Part shown: in pieces, positions 6,263 to 12,676 of the stretch
Position numbering within the stretch: the first letter of the stretch is position 1
Layout of the letters: the number at the start of each line of letters is the position of its first letter
Assembly: GCA_036558265.1 (NCBI GenBank)
Contig: DATBFY010000551.1
Span: 1 to 14,673 of the forward strand
Source: RYN-433 sp036558265
GTDB lineage: Bacteria; Planctomycetota; Phycisphaerae; Tepidisphaerales; Tepidisphaeraceae
Length of the DNA stretch: 14,673 bases
Direction: 5' to 3'
Position numbers and translations under genes: made by a program
The notes under the pieces: generated by a model
Database searches by the model: none
What the model was told of the DNA's origin: nothing
Seen by the model: the letters and a program-made list of their open reading frames with translations, nothing else

Positions 6263-7789
6263 ATGCGGGATCTGTGTGTTCGACTCGCGTCCGTTGTCTG
6301 CCTCGGGGTGCTATCGTTTGCCGCCGGCGCGTCGCCCAGGATCGCCCTGAACGTGGACGGGCAGTCCAACTATTCGTACCTGGCGCCCTGGGCCAACATC
6401 GCCGGGCAGCTCGACGCGAACAACGCCACCTACTGGACCGGCTACATCGACGGGGACTACAAGGTTTCCTGGACGGGCAGCGGCACGCCCACCTTCACCG
6501 GCGGGCGATCCACCTTTCAGGTCACCGGCGCCAATCAGGGCATCCTGCACCTGGCACACAACAACCCCGGTCCCAACGGCGGGGGGTACTTCACGGTCGG
6601 TACCACCAACGTCGCCAACCTTCAGATTCTTGCGCCCGACGCCGTCCCCGGCACCCCGTTTCGTAAACCCTTTCTGGACAAGGTGAACCAACTCGTCCAC
6701 GGTAGCGTCATCCGCTACATGGACTGGATGCAGACGGTCGGCTCGCCCGTGGTCAACTGGTCGGACCGCAACACGAGCATGTACCAGACCAGCCCGGCGG
6801 GGGTGAACTACGACAATATTGTCGCGCTGTCCAACTACACGCACGCCGACGCCTGGATCAACATCCCGGCGGAGGCCAGCGACGATTACGTGCGCCAGCT
6901 CGCCCGGTTCCTCAAGACAAACCTCAACCCCACGCTCAACGTCTACATCGAGTACTCCAACGAGCTGTGGAACGGCGGCGACGGTCGCCAGGGCACGTGG
7001 AACCTGCAGCAGGCGCGTAGCGATCCGCAGTTCAACAGCAGGGCCGACGACACCGGGAAGATGGCGCTCCGCGCCGCCGAGCGACTTCGCCAGTCGGTCG
7101 AGATCTTCAAGCAGGAATTCGGCAGCTCCTCACGGCTGCGGCCGGAGATCGGGGGGTTCATCGCCAACAGCTACTGGGCGCAGTGGCAGGTCGATTGGCT
7201 CAAGTCGAAGGGCGTGAACCTGAAGGCGGACAATTACCACGTGGCGATCGCGCCGTACGTGCCCGGCTCGCCGGGGGACCTGGGCGAGAATCCCGGCGAC
7301 AGCAAGGACGCGATCATCCAGAAGCTGATGGCGTTCATGAACGGGCCGATCAAGACCTGGATCCAGCAGAACAAGGCGATGGCCGACGCCGCCGGCCTCA
7401 AGCTGGACAGCTACGAGGCGGACATCGGCTCGTTCTACGGGCAGACGAACCTGCAGACGCACCTTGATCTGCAGAACGACCCGCGGCTGGGCGATTTGGA
7501 GAAACAACTGATCCAGATGTGGGACACGGAGTCGGGCGGGGGGTTGTACAACACGTTTGGGCTGGTCTCGCCGTACAGCGAGTGGGGACAGTGGGGTCTC
7601 TTGAACGACGTGAACGCGGCGCACAGCGTGAAGTGGGATGCGGTTGCGAGCTTGGTCGGGCCGCTGGGGAGCGCGCTGATCACTCAGCAGCCGTTTACGC
7701 CCGAGCCGTCGGGGGTGGGGGTGACGGGGATCGTGGCGATGGCGAGCCTTTGGCGGCGATGGCGGCGTCAAGGCGTGTGCTCGAATTGA
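6263..7789 (+). CDS. PEP-CTERM sorted protein with clan-A glycoside-hydrolase-like motifs
   Basis: 508 residues. The start is well supported by GGGAGAG (6250-6256), 6 bases before the ATG, and by a signal peptide at residues 1-23. The N-terminal part (about 24-120) is beta-rich. The middle looks like a TIM-barrel hydrolase. IEYSNELW (229-236) carries an Asn-Glu pair (N233, E234) like the acid/base motif of GH clan A. SYEADIG (383-389) carries E385, which could be the nucleophile. The C-terminus is a PEP-CTERM tag: PEP at 480-482, a short hydrophobic helix (about 485-495) and the basic tail RRWRR. Exosortase would cut here and deliver the protein to the cell surface or matrix. Similar proteins are sometimes annotated as cellulose-binding. 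I infer a polysaccharide-active enzyme without knowing the substrate. Exosortase itself is not in the window. Confidence 0.85.
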   Translation: MRDLCVRLASVVCLGVLSFAAGASPRIALNVDGQSNYSYLAPWANIAGQLDANNATYWTGYIDGDYKVSWTGSGTPTFTGGRSTFQVTGANQGILHLAHNNPGPNGGGYFTVGTTNVANLQILAPDAVPGTPFRKPFLDKVNQLVHGSVIRYMDWMQTVGSPVVNWSDRNTSMYQTSPAGVNYDNIVALSNYTHADAWINIPAEASDDYVRQLARFLKTNLNPTLNVYIEYSNELWNGGDGRQGTWNLQQARSDPQFNSRADDTGKMALRAAERLRQSVEIFKQEFGSSSRLRPEIGGFIANSYWAQWQVDWLKSKGVNLKADNYHVAIAPYVPGSPGDLGENPGDSKDAIIQKLMAFMNGPIKTWIQQNKAMADAAGLKLDSYEADIGSFYGQTNLQTHLDLQNDPRLGDLEKQLIQMWDTESGGGLYNTFGLVSPYSEWGQWGLLNDVNAAHSVKWDAVASLVGPLGSALITQQPFTPEPSGVGVTGIVAMASLWRRWRRQGVCSN

Positions 7790-7797
7790 GATCCGAC

Positions 7798-7803
7798 TAT
7801 AAT
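7798..7803 (+). promoter_or_regulatory. -10 consensus TATAAT directly before the full-length antitoxin gene
   Basis: A perfect TATAAT ends 9 bases before the ATG at 7813 and begins 8 bases after the PEP-CTERM stop codon. No convincing -35 is found at 16-19 bases. No SD lies between it and the ATG, so a leaderless start is the simplest reading. Confidence 0.5.
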
Positions 7804-7812
7804 GAGTCGCGC

Positions 7813-8037
7813 ATGACCACGACTCAGGAGATCCTCGCGGCCGCAATGGCATTGCCGCGTGAAGCGCGTGCCCAGTTGGCCGAGCAACTCCTCGACAGTC
7901 TCGACCTACAGCGGGCTGAGATCGATGCCGCTTGGGAAACGGAAATCGAGGCGCGGATCAGCGAGATCGAGACGGGGCGGGCGCAACTCATTCCGCATGA
8001 CCAGGCCGTCGCTGGTGTGCGCGAGCGGCTTGCGTGA
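7813..8037 (+). CDS. Addiction-module antitoxin family protein (TIGR02574/PF09720), orphan
   Basis: 74 residues, the usual length for this family. The N-terminal helix is LAAAMALPREARAQLAEQLLDSLD (about 8-31). Then come DAAWETEIEARISEIETG (38-55), the IP-x-D turn (59-62) and a closing AGVRERLA. Members are usually found beside a ParE/RelE-type toxin and presumably neutralise it. Here the next gene encodes a MarR regulator 58 bases on and the previous one a PEP-CTERM protein, so no toxin partner is visible. The frame is open far upstream (to 7519), but that part overlaps the PEP-CTERM gene, and the ATG at 7813 gives the canonical family N-terminus. The promoter is the TATAAT at 7798. The protein might act on a toxin elsewhere or be a solitary regulator. 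Confidence 0.85.
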   Translation: MTTTQEILAAAMALPREARAQLAEQLLDSLDLQRAEIDAAWETEIEARISEIETGRAQLIPHDQAVAGVRERLA

Positions 8038-8045
8038 AGTCTCGA

Positions 8046-8061
8046 GTGATCGCGGAATCAC
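8046..8061. promoter_or_regulatory. Inverted repeat GTGATCGCGGAATCAC, possible MarR operator
   Basis: A 16-bp imperfect palindrome (GTGAT-6-ATCAC) lies between the antitoxin stop and the MarR gene, 34 bases before the GTG at 8096. MarR proteins commonly bind 16-20 bp palindromes in their own promoter, so autoregulation is possible. The short arms make this tentative. Confidence 0.3.
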
Positions 8062-8095
8062 GACTCTTCCGCCCATTTCTGATAGCATCGCCTTC

Positions 8096-8641
8096 GTGCC
8101 GCGACCGTCCCGCCGATCAAGCCAAACCGCCGCCCGCGCCAAGTCTCACGCCCCCACCGCCGACGACCTGATGTGCGCGCTGATGGGGACTGCGAAGATG
8201 ATCCGGCGGTTCGCGGAGGCGCGGATGTCGCAGCGTGGGCTGCCGGCGACGTTGTCGGGGCCGCGGATGGGGGTGCTGTTTCACGTGCGCAAGTCGGGCG
8301 GGCTGCGGATGGGGGATCTGGCGGCGCGGCTGGACGTTGCGCCGCGGACGGTGACGGACCTGGTGGATGGGCTCGAGCGGGATGGATTACTAGTTCGAAA
8401 ACCGGACCGGGCGGATCGGCGGGCGACGCGGTTGGAGCTGACGGCCGCCGCCCAGGCGGACTTCGATCGCTTTCAGGGCGTGCGGGGCAGCTTCATCGAA
8501 GAGATCTTCTCGCCGTTGAATGCCGCGGATAGGCGCCGCCTTGCGGACCTCCTGTCGCGCCTCGCGCAGGGCCCGATCCGCCAGACCGGCGCGGCGCACG
8601 ACGAGGGCATCCCGGGCGCGCCCGACGATCGCTGCCGCTAA
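8096..8641 (+). CDS. MarR family winged-helix transcriptional regulator
   Basis: 181 residues from a GTG at 8096. An ATG at 8171 would give 156 residues and cannot be excluded, but it would clip the first helix (TADDLMCALMGTAKMIRRF). The winged-helix domain runs about 55-120. It has MGDLAARLDVAPRTVTDLVDGLERDGL (72-98, the recognition helix being PRTVTDLVDGLER) and the wing DRADRRATRLELT (104-116) with the family D-x-R-[AD]-x-x motif. The C-terminal dimerisation helix lies about 140-158, followed by a polar tail. MarR proteins are dimeric repressors or activators that respond to small ligands. Possible targets here are itself, the antitoxin gene or the convergent VWA gene. A TAGCAT hexamer ends 7 bases before the GTG and no SD is seen. 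Its stop TAA (8639-8641) overlaps the TAG stop of the convergent gene. Confidence 0.85.
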   Translation: MPRPSRRSSQTAARAKSHAPTADDLMCALMGTAKMIRRFAEARMSQRGLPATLSGPRMGVLFHVRKSGGLRMGDLAARLDVAPRTVTDLVDGLERDGLLVRKPDRADRRATRLELTAAAQADFDRFQGVRGSFIEEIFSPLNAADRRRLADLLSRLAQGPIRQTGAAHDEGIPGAPDDRCR

Positions 8642-11600
8642 CCACCGAACCGCCGGCGCGCGCGGCGCTTTGCCGCCATCAATCCGGCGACGCCGTCCTC
8701 TTCCCCGGATGGGCCGGGCGTCGCCTGCGGTTTCGCCGCCTGCGAATCCATAGGCACTACGGGGAACTGCGCTGCGGGCGTACGCTTACCGATTGCCTCC
8801 TCGCGCGCCTTGGCCACTTCCCCGCGAACGTGTTTGAGCGCTGTCAGCGTCGGTCGCGCATCCGCCTGCCGGACCGTCGTGAACGAGCGCATCCACGCGC
8901 TCGCCGCGAGTGCCGCCCGCGACAGATCCTGTCGCCCCCACGCCAGCCGCCGGGCGGCCACATCGACCAGCAGGAGCACGATCAGTGCCGCGACCAGGCG
9001 GTCCCAGATCGGCTGGGCGAGTTCCTCGGGCGAAAGTCCCTCGCGGTCGAAGAGGCGCGCGCCATCGATGTCCCAGGGCCGCAGCATCCGTCCACGCGTG
9101 CGATTCACCACGCGCAGCATCGCCGCGTTGTCGCTGGACAGGGCGCGCAGCTCGGAGGACTCTTCGACGGTCAGCCCTGCCGAGAGCGTGCCAGACTCGC
9201 CGTCCGGTGAGCGGTAACGCAACAGGCCGACGTAATTGCCCGCCTCGCCCGCCTCGACTTCGCCCGCGTAGACGCCCGGGCCGGTCTGGGCGAGATGCGC
9301 GTCGCGCGTCTTGCCGTCGGGGCCGATCATTTGGCCGGCGATGCTGAGGAAATTCTTCTGGGTGCCCGTCCGGTCGGCTGCGAGTACCGTGATCTTGGCC
9401 CGGCCATTTCCCAGCGATCGCGCGACGACTTCGAAGTCCGGATTTGCGGGCGGCCGGCTCGCCCAGCGGATCGTCTGGCTCCAGAATTTTTCGAACATGT
9501 CCGATCCGACCCACGCGGCGGCCCAGACCGCCTGCGCATCGGACGTGAACGCCACGGCCCGGCCGAGGCCGGCCTGCCAGTGGGCCAGCACCGGATCGCC
9601 ATCGGGCGAGACCAGCGCCACGCGCACGTTCGGGTTGGGCTTGGGCGTCGTCAGCACCAGGCCGCCCAACAGTGGGAAGGACGTGAACCCTGTCAGGAGA
9701 GGCGAGTCCGGCGAGCGCACGCCGGGCGTGAACCGCCGCTCCTGGATCAAGGTCCGCCGGACGGATCGTGCCTCACGGATGAAAACCTGGGGCAAGGTGT
9801 TCGGATCGGCGACGCCGTAGTAGCGCCCGCCGCCCGAGCGGGCGAGCATCCCGAGCAGTTGCGGGTTGACGTCGTCGCCGATGCCGATGGTCGAAAGGGT
9901 CGCGCCGGCCTTCTTCAGGCGCGCGACCAGCGCGTCGTAGTCGCCGCCGGTGCTCTGGCCGTCGGTCATCAAGAGGACGTGCTTGACGGCGGCCTTTTCG
10001 GGCCCGGTTTGTTCGACGGCGTCGCACGCCGCTGCCAGCCCCGCCGCGATCATCGTGCCGCCGCCGGGGCCGATGCCGCGGATCATCTGCTCGATCTGAT
10101 CGGGGTGCGCGTTGGGTTGCACGGGCACGACCCAGCTCGCGTTGGAATCGAACGCGACGACGCCTACAAGATCGTCCCGCGCCAGCGCCCGCAGCGCGAG
10201 GATGGCCGACTGGTTGGCGATCTCCTGCTTGGTTCGCGCGGTGCCGCGGACGACTTCGCCCATGGAGCCCGAATGATCCAGGACCAGGACGAGCAGGCTC
10301 GCCGGCAGCACGCGTCGGGAGGGCACCGAGCAATCGACCGGCAGGACCTTTTCGAGGTCCGAGCCGATCCATCCGCCGGCGCCAAAGCCCTCTGCCCCGC
10401 CGATCATCACCAAGCCGCCGCCCAGGTCGTGTACGTAGGTCGCGAGGAATCGCTGTTGGTCTTCGTCCAGTCCGCCGATCCCGCGCGGGACGTTGGCCAG
10501 GACGACGGCGTCGTACCCTTGCAACTCGGCCAGCGAATGCGGAAAGTCGTCGATGTCAATGCGATCGACCGCGAAGCCTTGCCCGTCGGCCGCGCCCAGC
10601 GCTTTGGCGAGGGCCTCGCCACCGCGGTCGGGCACGTGATCGACGTAGAGCACCCGCGCGCGCCCGCGGACGAAGGTGAAGGCGCGGGCCGAGTTGTTCG
10701 CGAGAAGCGTATCGGCGTCTCCGTCGGCCTCGAAGATCGCCTCGAAATCGCGCACGCCGGATGCGGAGGGGGCGATCTCGACGTTCAGGACATTCAAGCC
10801 GGGTGAGAGCGTGACTGCGCGCGTGCTCTGCAGTCCCGGTGTTCGCAGGTCCATGTCCAGTGGCCGGCCGCGGTCGCGGACGGCGAGCTTGCCGGTCACC
10901 GGGGTGGCGTTGGTGGAGCGGATGACCGCGCGAAGCGAGTACGCCTCGCCCTCGCGTTTTTGCGCCGGCGCGTCGAGGCGCTCGACGATGACCTCGCGCT
11001 GGGCCTGGTATTCGAGCGGCATGACGTCGATCGGGACGTGCTGTGCCGCCGCTGATGCGACCGCGGCGTCGAGGTCGCCGGTGGTCTGGTTGCCGTCCCA
11101 GAGGAGGACGATGCGGTGCATGGCGTCGCCGGACAGGCTCGAGAGGGCGAGTCGGATGGCGGATGCGACGTCGGTTCCGTCGCGCCGGGCGGCCTCCACG
11201 ATGGCGGCGCCGCCGCGAGCATAGTGGGAGGTCGGCAGGGATTCGATCATCGCGTCGCGCGCGAAGCGGATCACACCGATGCGGTCGTTGGCCGGTTTGC
11301 GCTCCGGCGCGGCGGCGTCCTTGAGCCACTCATTGACGGATGCGTCGAGCGAGGCGGCCGGAAGGCCGCGCACCTGATCGGTCGAGGCGCTGGTGTCGCG
11401 GACGACGATCAGTTCCAGGTCTTCGAGGTGGCGCGTCCATCGCGCGCCCGCGAGGATCAGGACGAGGAGTGCAAGCACAGCAAGTCGCAGTGAGATCGTG
11501 ACCCATTTTCGCGCGGGCCCCTGCCCTGTGAGGGACCGCACGCCCAGCCAGATCGTGGGCACCGCCAAAAGCAAGAAAAGCGCCAACGCGCTCCAGCCGC

Positions 11601-11667
11601 TCAGGTAATCCAGCTTCAGCGGCCAGTGCGACGCGGCGGCAATTATGTATGGCCCGTGCGCTGTCAT
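8638..11667 (-). CDS. Large membrane protein: two VWA domains flanking a glutamine-amidotransferase-like domain
   Basis: 1009 residues. Two N-terminal membrane helices (about 25-44 and 58-75) precede a first VWA domain (about 86-215, DTSAS at 91-95, DGNQTT at 191-196). A beta-sandwich-like stretch follows. A class-I glutamine-amidotransferase-like domain spans about 336-445 (ARVLYVDHVPDRGG, then YDAVVLANVP at 385-394 and GGLVMIGG at 417-424). No catalytic Cys is evident at the expected elbow, so it is probably non-catalytic. A second VWA domain (about 456-610) has a complete MIDAS: DHSGS (464-468), T538 in GGGT and D569 in LMTDG. A third helix lies at about 889-907, ahead of a basic, disordered tail. 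The middle probably sits outside the inner membrane. Related proteins occur in planctomycete and other genomes, often near MoxR AAA ATPase, DUF58 and Bat-type genes. None of those lies within this window. A good promoter is at 11685-11714. Confidence 0.9.
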   Translation of the reverse strand: MTAHGPYIIAAASHWPLKLDYLSGWSALALFLLLAVPTIWLGVRSLTGQGPARKWVTISLRLAVLALLVLILAGARWTRHLEDLELIVVRDTSASTDQVRGLPAASLDASVNEWLKDAAAPERKPANDRIGVIRFARDAMIESLPTSHYARGGAAIVEAARRDGTDVASAIRLALSSLSGDAMHRIVLLWDGNQTTGDLDAAVASAAAQHVPIDVMPLEYQAQREVIVERLDAPAQKREGEAYSLRAVIRSTNATPVTGKLAVRDRGRPLDMDLRTPGLQSTRAVTLSPGLNVLNVEIAPSASGVRDFEAIFEADGDADTLLANNSARAFTFVRGRARVLYVDHVPDRGGEALAKALGAADGQGFAVDRIDIDDFPHSLAELQGYDAVVLANVPRGIGGLDEDQQRFLATYVHDLGGGLVMIGGAEGFGAGGWIGSDLEKVLPVDCSVPSRRVLPASLLVLVLDHSGSMGEVVRGTARTKQEIANQSAILALRALARDDLVGVVAFDSNASWVVPVQPNAHPDQIEQMIRGIGPGGGTMIAAGLAAACDAVEQTGPEKAAVKHVLLMTDGQSTGGDYDALVARLKKAGATLSTIGIGDDVNPQLLGMLARSGGGRYYGVADPNTLPQVFIREARSVRRTLIQERRFTPGVRSPDSPLLTGFTSFPLLGGLVLTTPKPNPNVRVALVSPDGDPVLAHWQAGLGRAVAFTSDAQAVWAAAWVGSDMFEKFWSQTIRWASRPPANPDFEVVARSLGNGRAKITVLAADRTGTQKNFLSIAGQMIGPDGKTRDAHLAQTGPGVYAGEVEAGEAGNYVGLLRYRSPDGESGTLSAGLTVEESSELRALSSDNAAMLRVVNRTRGRMLRPWDIDGARLFDREGLSPEELAQPIWDRLVAALIVLLLVDVAARRLAWGRQDLSRAALAASAWMRSFTTVRQADARPTLTALKHVRGEVAKAREEAIGKRTPAAQFPVVPMDSQAAKPQATPGPSGEEDGVAGLMAAKRRARRRFGG

Positions 11668-11684
11668 CGAATTCCGTCGGGCAG

Positions 11685-11714
11685 ATCGTAGTCGGTTTGG
11701 CGCACCCGGTTCAA
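11685..11714 (-). promoter_or_regulatory. Promoter of the VWA membrane-protein gene (TTGAAC-18-TACGAT)
   Basis: On the minus strand TTGAAC (11709-11714) is followed after 18 bases by TACGAT (11685-11690). Transcription would begin about 10 bases before the ATG at 11667, and CGGA in that leader could serve as a weak ribosome site. It sits back to back with the promoter of the SUKH gene. Confidence 0.5.
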
Positions 11715-11741
11715 GACGGAAGCGCAGACCGCAAGTTGCTT

Positions 11742-11770
11742 TTGCAGTGGAACGCGGCAGCCGGTATACT
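11742..11770 (+). promoter_or_regulatory. Promoter of the SUKH gene (TTGCAG-17-TATACT)
   Basis: TTGCAG (11742-11747), a 17-base spacer and TATACT (11765-11770) make the best sigma-70-type promoter in the window. The expected start is near 11777. AAAGG at 11785-11789 then gives a Shine-Dalgarno 6 bases before the ATG at 11796. Confidence 0.6.
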
Positions 11771-11795
11771 CGGGCTCATTCATCAAAGGCGCCGC

Positions 11796-12311
11796 ATGAC
11801 CCCGCCACTGCGTTCGATCGATCAGATTCTCGACGAACTCCAGACGCGCGACGACTGCACGTTCCGGCCGGCGACGCGTCTGCCGCCGTTACCCGACGGC
11901 TTGCGGCTCCCCGAGGACCTGCGCGCGTTCTATACGCGGTTCGGCGAGGCGCGGCTGTTCGGCGATCGATCCGACCCGTGCTACCACATCCTCCCGCCCG
12001 ACGAGTTCGAGCAGATCGGCGCGGCCATCTACGGGCAGCCCACGTCAGAGCCGCTGCAAAAGTCGTGGTATGCGCTGGCGCACGTTCAGGACGGCAATTA
12101 CATCGCGATCGACTGTGCGCCGTCGCGCCTGGGCTACTGCTACGATGCCTTTCACGAAACGATCGACGCTCTGGACTACTGCAAGATCATCGCCCGGTCT
12201 TTCACGGAGCTGACGAACATCGCGGCGGCGAATGGCGACAAGGCGTGGTGGCTGGAAGACGACGTGGGATACGGGTACGCCGACCAGCTCGCCGGACCAT
12301 CGCCTGGATAA
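11796..12311 (+). CDS. SUKH superfamily (SMI1/KNR4) protein
   Basis: 171 residues. The ATG at 11796 is supported by AAAGG six bases upstream and by the promoter at 11742-11770. An upstream ATG at 11649 would run back through both promoters. SUKH-type features appear in order: LPEDLRAFYTRFGEARLFG (38-56), the family signature near the N-terminus; YHILPPDEFEQI (63-74); WYALAHVQDGNYIAID (91-106); and a closing helix SFTELTNIAAANGDKAWWLED (135-155). SUKH proteins are intracellular. Many are immunity proteins against contact-dependent or polymorphic toxins, while others act as general protein-binding scaffolds. No toxin gene is visible next door, so the immunity role is an inference from the family. 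It is followed after 15 bases by a helical protein in the same frame. Confidence 0.75.
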   Translation: MTPPLRSIDQILDELQTRDDCTFRPATRLPPLPDGLRLPEDLRAFYTRFGEARLFGDRSDPCYHILPPDEFEQIGAAIYGQPTSEPLQKSWYALAHVQDGNYIAIDCAPSRLGYCYDAFHETIDALDYCKIIARSFTELTNIAAANGDKAWWLEDDVGYGYADQLAGPSPG

Positions 12312-12326
12312 CCTTACTGTCATCAG

Positions 12327-12662
12327 ATGGATGAGGCCGCACACATCCCGACGCGCTACGGCTTTCACACCGTGGACGGTTTCATTGACTACTTCGCGCA
12401 CGTCACGACCCTGGGTCCGGATGACCTGGAGCCGGAGGAGTTCGTCCCATCCGAGCTGCAGTGGACCCTCGACGACGTATTCCGCGGCTTGGAACTCGGC
12501 TATCGGCTCGTCGCGCGCGAGCGGGGGGAACTTCCGCTGCTCGCCGACTGTCGGCGCTTGACGGCCGAGGCGCGCGGGTTGTACGAACGGGGGAAGTACG
12601 ACGAAGGCCTGGACGTGCTCGTGGTGGCGCAGCGGCTCATCGAAAGGCTGTTGTCAGGCTAA
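12327..12662 (+). CDS. Small helical protein of unknown function, in frame with the SUKH gene
   Basis: 111 residues that I do not recognise. The first third (HTVDGFIDYFAHVTTLGPDD) is mixed. From about residue 45 onward it is predicted mainly helical and rich in Leu, Arg and Glu, ending in a helical-hairpin-like segment (GKYDEGLDVLVVAQRLIERLL). There is no signal peptide or membrane segment, so it should be cytoplasmic. It starts 15 bases after the SUKH stop in the same frame and has no Shine-Dalgarno, which implies coupled translation. The alternative is that a TAA at 12309-12311 split a longer SUKH protein. Codon use looks like that of its neighbours. It could be a partner of the SUKH protein or a second immunity protein. 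Confidence 0.65.
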   Translation: MDEAAHIPTRYGFHTVDGFIDYFAHVTTLGPDDLEPEEFVPSELQWTLDDVFRGLELGYRLVARERGELPLLADCRRLTAEARGLYERGKYDEGLDVLVVAQRLIERLLSG

Positions 12663-12676
12663 GCGATTCGACCGGC

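Noticed and set aside
7519..7812. Upstream extension of the full-length antitoxin frame
   Set aside because: It overlaps the PEP-CTERM gene in another frame and adds Gly/Arg-rich sequence. The ATG at 7813 gives the canonical family N-terminus.
9295..10806. A 503-codon plus-strand frame opposite the VWA gene
   Set aside because: Shadow of the minus-strand gene, with biased composition and no recognisable motif.
11649..11795. Earlier start for the SUKH gene
   Set aside because: It would run through the start of the VWA gene and both promoters. The ATG at 11796 has a Shine-Dalgarno and a promoter at the right distance.
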